Below are positions 8,023 to 15,100 of a stretch of 16,555 nt of DNA, piece by piece. The position numbers were made by a program, and so were the translations under genes. This stretch comes from JAQGMJ01 sp036271855 (GTDB lineage Bacteria > Pseudomonadota > Gammaproteobacteria > Burkholderiales > JAEUOS01), in assembly GCA_036271855.1 (NCBI GenBank), contig DATAZV010000529.1, forward strand, positions 1 through 16,555. The letters are read 5' to 3'. The notes below the pieces were generated by a model that was given only the letters and a program-made list of their open reading frames with translations, did no database searches and was not told where the DNA came from. Within the stretch, counting starts at the first letter, position 1; each line of letters begins with the position of its first letter.

Positions 8023-10325
8023 TGTTTCAAAAGACCAGACCATTGCTGGCGGCCGTCAGTGTCGCGTTGTTCCTGTGCAGTTGCGCCGACTCGGCCTATT
8101 TCGAGGGCCGGGCGCTGGTGGATCGGGGCGACGGCGAGGCGGCGATCAGGAAATTCCAGGAGGCCCTGCGCACCGAGCCGAACAACGCCGAATACCGGCT
8201 CGCCCTGGAACGCACGCGCGAGCGCACCATCGCCGACTATCACCGCCGCGGCGACATTGCCTTTGCCACCGGCGACATGGCCAACGCGGAGAACTGGTAC
8301 CGGCGCATTCTGGCCATCGACGCAGCCGATGCCCGCGCCAGCGCCGGCCTGACACAGATCCAGCGCGACAAGCGCCTGGCGCAATCGCAAAGCGACGCCG
8401 CCGCTGCCTGGAAGGCCGGCGATGCCACCACCGCCCTGCGCACCCTGCGCGCGATCCTCACCGAAGTGCCGCAGAACGCCGCCGCGCTTGAGTTGCAGCG
8501 CGCGATTCAGGAAAAGACGGCGCGGCCGCCGGTCGAAACCCAGCTCGCTTCTTCCCTGAAGAAACCGATCACCATCGAGTTCAAGGACACCTCGCTCAAG
8601 CAGGTGTTCGAAGTGCTGGCGCATACCTCCGGCCTGAATTTCCTGTTCGACAAGGACGTGCGCACCGACCAGAAGACCACCGTCTTCCTGCGCAACACGA
8701 CCATCGAGTCGGCCGTCAACATGGTGCTGCTGACCAACCAGCTGGAGCAGCGCGTGCTCGACGCCAACTCGATCCTGGTCTACCCGAACACGGCGGCGAA
8801 GGCGCGCGACTACCAGCCGCTGCTGGTGAAGACCTTCATCTTCGCCAATGCCGATGCCAAGCTGGTCGCCAATACCATCAAGACCATCGTCAAGACCAAG
8901 GACGTGGTGGTCGATGAAAAGCAGAACATGGTGATCATGCGCGATACGCCGGAAGCCATCCGCCTGGCCGAAAAGCTGGCGGCGATGCACGACCTGCCGG
9001 AGCCGGAGGTGATGATCGACGTCGAAGTGCTCGAGGTCAACCGCAACCGCGTCGCCAATCTCGGTGTGCAGTGGCCCGACCAGCTGGCGCTTTCGGCTCT
9101 GCCATCGGTGGCCGGCGGCGCGGTCACCCTGGGCGATTTGCGCCATCTCGGCAGCGGCGGTGTCAGCGCCGCGCTGACGCCCCTGACCATCAATGCGAAG
9201 AACGAAAACAGCGACGCCAACATTCTCGCCAATCCGCGCATCCGCTCGCGCAACAAGGAGAAGGCGAAAATCCTGGTCGGCGACCGGGTGCCGAACATCA
9301 CCACCACCACCACCTCGACCGGTTTCGTCGCCGAAAGCGTGCAATACATCGACGTCGGCCTGAAACTGGAGGTGGAGCCGACGATCTACGCCGACAACGA
9401 AATCGCCATCAAGATCGGCATGGAGGTCAGTACCATCGCCAACCAGGTCACCACCAAGTCCGGCGCGCTGGCCTATCAGATCGGCACCCGCAACGCCAAT
9501 ACGGTGATCCGCCTGAAGGATGGCGAAAACCAGATCCTCGCCGGCCTGATCAGCGACGAAGACCGCAAGATCATCGACCGGATTCCCGGGCTGGGCTCGA
9601 TCCCGATCCTCGGCCATTTGTTCGGCAACCGCTCCAACACCACCAACAAGACCGAGATCGTGCTGTCGATCACGCCGCACCTGATACGCAACATCCAGCG
9701 CCCGGACCTCGCCAGCTCCGAGTTCGAGTCCGGCACCGAGGCCTCGTTGCGCAGCCGCACAGTGGAAACACTGGGCCCGGCCTCCGGCGGCGACGCCGCG
9801 CGCGCCGCGAACCCTGCCGGACCGGCAGGCGCAAACCCCGGCCCGCAGGGCGCCGCTCCCGCGGGCGCCCCCTCCACCCCGTCGGCATCGGCGCCCGGCG
9901 CTGCCGGCCCCACCAGCGTGACCTGGCAGTCGCCGGCCACCGCCGCGGTCGGCTCGACCTTCGCCATGACCCTGAGCATGCGGGCGGGTGAGCCGGTAAC
10001 CAGCGTGCCGCTGGCGATCGGTTTCGATCCCAAGGCACTTGAGGTGGTCGAAGTCACCGAGGGTGACCTGTTGCGCCAGGGCAGCGCCACCAGCTTTTCC
10101 AGCCGGGTCAACAAGCCTGCCGGCCAGGTTTTCGCGACCGTGGTGCGGTCCGCGCCCGAAGGCGTGACCGGCCAGGGCTCCCTGCTGACGGTGACCTTTC
10201 GCGCGGTCGGGCCGGCGCCGGCGGCCCTGGCGCAGGTGTTGGCGATTTCGCCGACCGGGGCCGGCGGCAAGTCGGTGACGGTCGCCATGCCGGTGCCGCA
10301 AGCCATCGCGATCGCCAAGCCTTGA
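8022..10325 (+). CDS. gspD: Secretin GspD/PilQ-like lipoprotein with TPR-like N-terminus and C-terminal cohesin-like domain
   Basis: This 767-residue outer-membrane secretin is the exit pore of the system. A lipoprotein signal peptide ends at a lipobox-like LCSC, predicting lipidation at Cys21. Residues about 24-165 are helical TPR-like repeats (GEAAIRKFQEALRTEPNNAEYRLAL and similar), replacing the AMIN domains of PilQ and unusual for GspD. An N0/STN-type domain (about 183-260) begins ITIEFKDTSLKQVFEVLA, followed by an N1-type domain (268-322) and the secretin core (326-556). The core contains VPNITTTTTSTG and IPGLGSIPILGHLFGNRS, the latter a signature of the C-terminal gate region. A Gly/Ala/Pro linker (584-630) leads to about 135 residues resembling a cohesin domain: SPATAAVGSTFAMTLSM, then PLAIGFDPKALEVVEVTEGDLL. 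ATG 8022 is preferred to TTG 8019. gspD is used in a family sense. Confidence 0.92.
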   Translation: MFQKTRPLLAAVSVALFLCSCADSAYFEGRALVDRGDGEAAIRKFQEALRTEPNNAEYRLALERTRERTIADYHRRGDIAFATGDMANAENWYRRILAIDAADARASAGLTQIQRDKRLAQSQSDAAAAWKAGDATTALRTLRAILTEVPQNAAALELQRAIQEKTARPPVETQLASSLKKPITIEFKDTSLKQVFEVLAHTSGLNFLFDKDVRTDQKTTVFLRNTTIESAVNMVLLTNQLEQRVLDANSILVYPNTAAKARDYQPLLVKTFIFANADAKLVANTIKTIVKTKDVVVDEKQNMVIMRDTPEAIRLAEKLAAMHDLPEPEVMIDVEVLEVNRNRVANLGVQWPDQLALSALPSVAGGAVTLGDLRHLGSGGVSAALTPLTINAKNENSDANILANPRIRSRNKEKAKILVGDRVPNITTTTTSTGFVAESVQYIDVGLKLEVEPTIYADNEIAIKIGMEVSTIANQVTTKSGALAYQIGTRNANTVIRLKDGENQILAGLISDEDRKIIDRIPGLGSIPILGHLFGNRSNTTNKTEIVLSITPHLIRNIQRPDLASSEFESGTEASLRSRTVETLGPASGGDAARAANPAGPAGANPGPQGAAPAGAPSTPSASAPGAAGPTSVTWQSPATAAVGSTFAMTLSMRAGEPVTSVPLAIGFDPKALEVVEVTEGDLLRQGSATSFSSRVNKPAGQVFATVVRSAPEGVTGQGSLLTVTFRAVGPAPAALAQVLAISPTGAGGKSVTVAMPVPQAIAIAKP

Positions 10326-10341
10326 AAAGCGCCGGCCGGCC

Positions 10342-10845
10342 ATGACGCTGCGGAACAACCCCCTGCCCCTGGCCGGCCTGGCGCGGGGTTTCACGCTGAT
10401 CGAACTTCTGCTCACGCTGGCGATCCTGGCAGTGCTGGCAGCCACCGTGCTGCCGGTCGCGCAGGTGACGGTGCAGCGGCAGAAGGAGCAGGAACTGCGC
10501 ATCGCCCTGCGCGAGATTCGCAATGCCATCGATGCCTACAAGCGCGCTTATGACGAGGGCCACATGGTGCAGGTGGTCAACGCCACCGGCTATCCCCCCA
10601 CCCTGGCGATCCTGGTCGAAGGCGTGGAGGACGTGAAGAATCCGCGCCACGTCAAGATGTATTTCCTGCGCCGCGTGCCGCGCGATCCGTTCGTCCTCAA
10701 CGCCGGTACGGAAAATGCCGACACCTGGGCCAAGCGCGCCTACGCCAGCGAACCTGCTTCGCCCAGCGAAGGAGAAGACGTCTACGACGTCATGTCCAAA
10801 TCCACGACCATCGGCCTGAACGGGGTGGCATACAACAAATGGTAA
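10342..10845 (+). CDS. Pseudopilin (PulG-like, second in cluster)
   Basis: This 167-residue prepilin-like protein has a class III leader cut after Gly16 (ARG|FTLIELLLTLAILAVLAATVL) with Glu+5 retained (Glu21). After the hydrophobic helix comes QKEQELRIALREIRNAIDAYKRAYDEG, a helix typical of PulG-type pseudopilins. The middle carries HVKMYFLRRVPRDPF, a pattern common in pseudopilins of such clusters. The C-terminal part (EDVYDVMSKSTTIGLNGVAY) lacks the GspG calcium loop. The ATG lies 16 bases after the secretin stop, with no clear Shine-Dalgarno sequence. It overlaps the next gene by 7 bases. It is probably a minor pseudopilin, but I cannot assign it to GspH, I, J or K. Confidence 0.9.
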   Translation: MTLRNNPLPLAGLARGFTLIELLLTLAILAVLAATVLPVAQVTVQRQKEQELRIALREIRNAIDAYKRAYDEGHMVQVVNATGYPPTLAILVEGVEDVKNPRHVKMYFLRRVPRDPFVLNAGTENADTWAKRAYASEPASPSEGEDVYDVMSKSTTIGLNGVAYNKW

Positions 10846-11225
10846 AGCCCCTTCCTCCCCGCCGCGGATTCACCCTGATCGAACTCCTGGTGGTGATGGC
10901 CATTGTCGCCACCCTGCTGACCCTGACCCTGCCGCGCTACTTTCACTCGGTGGAAGGCTCGAAGGTCACGGTGCTGATGGAGAACCTGCGCACCACCCGC
11001 GACGCCATCGACAAATTCTATGGCGACAAGGGCCGCTACCCCGACTCGCTGGACGAGCTGGTGTCGGCCCGCTACCTGCGCGGCCTGCCGATCGACCCGG
11101 TGGCCGACGGCGCCAGCGCCTGGACCATCGTGGCGCCGCCGGGCGACGTGCCGGGCAAGGTGTACGACATCAAGAGCTCAGCCCCCGGCAAGACGCAAGA
11201 CGGGCGCGCGCTGAACGCGCTGTAG
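10839..11225 (+). CDS. Pseudopilin (PulG/GspG-like, third in cluster)
   Basis: This 128-residue pseudopilin has a short basic leader cut after Gly10 (PRRG|FTLIELLVVMAIVATLLTLTLPRYF) with Glu+5 present. Its globular part is brief and GspG-like: LMENLRTTRDAIDKFYGDKGRYPDSLDELVSARYL followed by LPIDPV. That helix plus RYPxSLxxLV-xxxYL-xxxPxDP layout is shared with many PulG-type proteins. The expected GspG calcium loop is missing; the chain ends soon after KVYDIKSSAPG. The ATG overlaps the preceding stop, so translation is likely coupled, and one base separates its stop from the next start. It may be a second pilus subunit or a minor tip pseudopilin. Confidence 0.9.
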   Translation: MVKPLPPRRGFTLIELLVVMAIVATLLTLTLPRYFHSVEGSKVTVLMENLRTTRDAIDKFYGDKGRYPDSLDELVSARYLRGLPIDPVADGASAWTIVAPPGDVPGKVYDIKSSAPGKTQDGRALNAL

Positions 11226-11226
11226 C

Positions 11227-11835
11227 ATGCGCAGCGCCGGCCGTCCCGTCAGGGGTTTCACCCTTCTGGGCGTGGTGCTGCTGGTCGCCATTCTGGCGAT
11301 CGGCGCCGCCGCCACGCTGAGCGCGGGCATCGCGCTGCAGCAGCGCGCCGCTGAACAGGAACTGCTGTTCGTCGGCGGCGAATACCAGCGTGCCTTCCGC
11401 AGCTATTACGAGACGGCGGTAAGCACGCCCCGTTACCCGCTCAAGCTGGAGGAACTGCTGCGCGATCCCCGCTTCCCGGGCGTCCGGCGCCATTTGCGCA
11501 GGCTTTACGCCGATCCGCTCACCGGCAAGTCCGAATGGGGCCTGATCCAGGCGCCCGGCGGCGGCATCATGGGGGTCTATAGTCTGGCCACGGGAACACC
11601 GATCAAGGTCGACCTGTTCGATGCCCGATTCCCCGGTTTCGAGGGCAAGACCAGCTACGCGCAGTGGCGCTTTGCCTACGCGCCGCCGGGGTTCAGCATC
11701 CCCAGCGGACCGGGGTCAGGGAGCGATCCTGGCTCCGCGCCGCCCTCTGGCCCGCTGGCCGGTGACACCGCCGCGCCACAGGCACCGGCAGGCAATCCTG
11801 GGGCCATCGTGCCCCAATCAAGCGTACGCAAGTAG
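11227..11835 (+). CDS. Atypical pseudopilin lacking Glu5, with Gly/Pro-rich tail
   Basis: This 202-residue protein begins with a short basic leader and the cleavage site VRG|FTLLGVVLLVAILAIGAAATL. Position +5 is glycine (Gly15) rather than glutamate, a change otherwise typical of the tip pseudopilin GspK. It is smaller than GspK (about 300 residues), however, and no GspK-type inserted alpha-helical domain is evident. The globular region includes EQELLFVGGEYQRAFRSYYE, a LEELLRDPRFPG-xRRHLRRLYADPLTG block and GGGIMGVYSLATGTPIK, a layout known from PulG-like proteins of divergent T2SS and pilus clusters. The last about 45 residues are Gly/Pro/Ser/Ala-rich. It is the last + strand gene of the operon, one base after the preceding stop. 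Confidence 0.87.
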   Translation: MRSAGRPVRGFTLLGVVLLVAILAIGAAATLSAGIALQQRAAEQELLFVGGEYQRAFRSYYETAVSTPRYPLKLEELLRDPRFPGVRRHLRRLYADPLTGKSEWGLIQAPGGGIMGVYSLATGTPIKVDLFDARFPGFEGKTSYAQWRFAYAPPGFSIPSGPGSGSDPGSAPPSGPLAGDTAAPQAPAGNPGAIVPQSSVRK

Positions 11836-12021
11836 ACAGGCAAGCCCTTCGAGCCGGCCCGGTACAGGCGCGGCCATTCACCTGCTGCAGCCTTGTCGCC
11901 GGGAACGGCAATCCCGCCGCGCGCGGTATTGGCTGATCACCCGGGAGGGTTGAGGCCCGCATGCTGCCTGTCCGTAGCCTCATGCCGGGGAGCAGCCGCT
12001 GGCCGACCCTGCGCCCAAGCC

Positions 12022-12070
12022 CCTGCTCTATATCCTCGCCGGCTTCGGCCGTCAGGGGATAGGGAGCAGG
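12022..12070 (+). terminator. Large imperfect hairpin, possible end of the secretion operon
   Basis: Bases 12022-12037 pair with 12055-12070 as a 16-pair stem. It has one A-G mismatch (12030/12062) and two G-U pairs as read on the + strand; a small inner GCCG/CGGC pairing sits in the loop. It lies about 190 bases after the last pseudopilin stop and there is no T tract after it, so intrinsic termination on the + strand is unproven. It could instead be a 3' stabilising structure. Confidence 0.4.
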
Positions 12071-12093
12071 CGGTACGCTCAAAGCCGCGGCAC

Positions 12094-12130
12094 AAAAAAA
12101 AGACCGCATGCCGTTGCCGGCATGCGGTCT
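12094..12130 (-). terminator. Intrinsic terminator of the exported lyase-like gene
   Basis: Bases 12101-12113 (AGACCGCATGCCG) and 12118-12130 form a perfect 13-pair stem with a 4-base loop. Read on the - strand the hairpin is followed by eight T residues (complement of the A run at 12094-12101). It begins 38 bases after the stop codon of the - strand gene. This is a textbook Rho-independent terminator. With no T tract on its other side it should act mainly on - strand transcription. Confidence 0.95.
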
Positions 12131-12168
12131 GCAAAGCCCCCAAGGAGGGAGCTATCACTCAATGCTGC

Positions 12169-15100
12169 TTATTGCGCGGCGGTCACAGCTCCGGTCGCGC
12201 TGACGTTGATCGCCAGGTTGCCTTGCGGCGTGGTGGTGAAGCCGCCGCCTTGGGCGACGTTCAGCACCAGGGCGCCATTGACCACGCTGGAGGTCACCGA
12301 GTAGCCGACGTTCGGCTGCAGGCTGGTCACCAGGGTGTAGGTCGCGGCGACCGGCAGCGAAACGCTGACGGTGCCGGTCACGGCATTGCCCGATTTGCTG
12401 AACAGCACCACGTTGTTGCCGGCGGTACCGCTGATCAGCGTGCCTTCGACATCGCCCGAGAGGACGTTGTTGTTGGCCAGGTTGATCGGCGAAACGGTGC
12501 CGGCGGCGCTCGCGGCGGAGTCGGAAGCATCGAACACGGTCAGCCACGTAGCGGAGCCGGCACCGGTGGTGGGACGGCGCACTTCCATGCGATAGGCCTT
12601 GTTCTGCGGCACACCCTTGTCGTCAACGATATTGACGAACTTGACGACGTTGTTGGCGGGCAGCACCGTGGTCATGCGACCGCGGAACAGGTTGCCGCCG
12701 TAGACGGCGCGGGTATCGACCACATCGACGCGGGTGCTACCGTTGCCGGCCGGCGACTGGGTCGGGAACGGCACGGTGTGCCACGCCATCCAGTCGTCGG
12801 TCGCCTTGCTGCTGGTGGTGGTACGGTCGTACACGACGAACAGCTTGGGACGCAGGAAGGCCACGTCGCGGCTCCAGGCGGTGATGCCGTTGCCGCTGTT
12901 GTACATGTCTTCCAGCTTCGAGCCGCGCATCATGATGAAGGAGCCGTGGTCTTCGAACAGCGAGAGAGTGGTCTTCGCGCTGCCGGTGCCGTTTTCGTTC
13001 TGGCCGAACATGCCGTTGGCCGAACCCTTCGAGTGGTACGTGTTGAAGTTGCGGCGCGGGTTGGAAGCGCCGTCGATGGTCTGGCTCCAGACGTCGTTGT
13101 AGATTTCGGTCCACGTTGGGTCAGTCGCGTCCTGCGTGCCGGGAGTGGGCGTGGTAAGCGCGCCGACGGCGTTGACGATGAATTGATACTGACCGCGCTG
13201 GATCACCAACGAACCCTCGTCGAAGAACTCCTCGCCGGAGCCGTCGTAGCCGGTGTAAGGACCAGCCTGGAAGGCGCCCCACACGGCGTTGGAAGTCCAG
13301 TCGCTGCGGAACACGGCCTGGCCGTCGCCACCGGTACGGTAGCTGAGGTCGGTCTTGTAGTTCGCCGCAGGCGCGCTCGGGTTCCAGTAGAGGAATTCCA
13401 CCCAGTTCGAGCTGTTCTTCGAGAACACCCGAACGTCGGCGGTGTACTGCTGCATGATGGCGGAATTGTCACCGTGCAGCGCCTGCAGCAGGCCGTTGAA
13501 CTCGGTGGCCCAGTCGCCGCTGACGTCGGACGGCGGACGGTTCGGCGAGTTGGTGTACAGGAAGCCGCGGTCGTTGATGGTCTTGCCGTTCGGCCAGGTC
13601 ATCTGGGTCATCCACTTGGCGTGGCCGTCCGCGTAGGTCATCGGATGGGCGCTGTCATGGATGAAGTCGATCCCCTTGGCGGTCGAGACAGCCAGCAGGG
13701 CGCGGCTCATGTTGAGGGTCAGCAGCGGGCCGTAGTTCCAGCCGTCCGGAACGCCGCCGCCTGCCAGCCACTTGTTGTAGTACGGCTGAACCTGACCGAG
13801 ATGGATGCGGTTGTACCAGTCGTCCCACAGCGCGGCGGCTTGCGGGTTGTCGCCTTCGGTCGTCACGGCAGCGGTAGCCAGGGCGAAGTAGTAACCGGCA
13901 AAGTAGTTGCCCTGCGGGAATTCGCGGCCGAAACCGACCTTCTCGTAGGAAGCGATCCAGCGGTTGATTTCGGTGTAGATCTGGGCACGTTCGGCCGGCG
14001 AAAGCAGATCGTAGATCCAGTCGTAGCCGAGGGACAGGGCCGGGACGTAGTGACGGATGCCGTAGCCGTCATCGACCGTCGGCGCACCGTGGTGGGTCGG
14101 GTCGGACAAGGCCAGCAGCAGCTCCTTTTCCTTCGCGCCGTACTTGGCCGCACGGGTGCTATCGACATTCTTGGCAACCTGGTAGCACAGGCCAAGGCTG
14201 ATGGCAGGGTCGATGTAGCCGGAGAACTCGTATTCACCGTTGATGGTGTTGTCGACGTACTGGCCGCCGTCAGGGAACAGAACCTTGTAGGTGGCCAGGG
14301 TGTCGCACTCGTTGCGCAGCTTGATCCAGGCGGCGTCGTTGGCGGCGGCGCGCTGGCTCAGGGTGGCAACCAGCGGCGGGGTCAGCCAGGCGCGCGGGTG
14401 CGAAACGCCACCGCCGGCAGTGGCAACTCCAACCAGCGTCGATTGGGTCGACGAGCCGTTGGCGTTGGTCGCCGTCAGCGTATAGATGGTGGTCGCAGCC
14501 GGCTTGACGGCAACGCTGTTGCCGGTCACGGTACCGACAGCCGGCGAGATGGAGACCGAATCAGCGCCGCTCACAGCCCAGGTCAACGTGGCGGAATCGC
14601 CAGGGTTGATGAAGTTGGGCGTCGGAGCGAACGAGCTGATCACCGGCACCGGCGGGGGCGGCGGCGGCGCGGATGCGCTGATGGTCACCTTGGCGTTCTT
14701 GGTGACCGAGCCGGAGGCGTTGGTGGCGGTAACGGTGTAGGTCGTGGTGGCCGTCGGGCTCACGCTGACGCTGGAACCGGTGACGGTGCCCACGCCGGGT
14801 GCGATCGAGACCGTATCGGCGCCGGTGATCGACCAGTTAAGCGTGGCCGAGCTGCCGGCGGGAATGGAAGCGGGCGACGCGCCGAAGGAACCGATCGTCG
14901 GCTTCGGTACGGCGGCCGCGGTCACCTTCACGGGTACCGATTGGGTCACGCTGCCGGCCGCGCTGGTGGCGGTCAGCACATACGTGGTGTCCGCGGTGGG
15001 GGTGACCGACACGCTAGTGCCGGTCACGGTGCCGGGAGCGGGCGAGATCGACAGCGAGGTGGCGTCGGTGACGGCCCAGCTCAGCTTGGTCGAAGTGCCC

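Larger units (their letters stand above)
11836..12168. other. Convergent intergenic region
   Basis: These 333 bases lie between the end of the secretion operon and the end of the - strand exported-protein gene. I see no supported gene. The only clear structures are two adjacent hairpins in the right-hand half (12022-12070 and 12101-12130), listed separately. The left part (11836-12020) shows no convincing repeat, RNA gene or promoter. Confidence 0.6.

Noticed and set aside
7971..10529. An 852-codon - strand open frame opposite the secretin
   Set aside because: It is an antisense shadow produced by GC-rich third positions. The + strand frame has all the secretin motifs and overlaps its neighbours correctly.
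11893..12158. Short open frames in the convergent intergenic region
   Set aside because: They overlap the hairpins and lack ribosome-binding sites or family resemblance.
12169..12260. PEP-CTERM, LPXTG or dockerin tail at the end of the exported protein
   Set aside because: The last residues are beta-strand-like (NLAINVSATGAVTAAQ) with no sorting motif, closing membrane helix or calcium-loop dockerin pattern.
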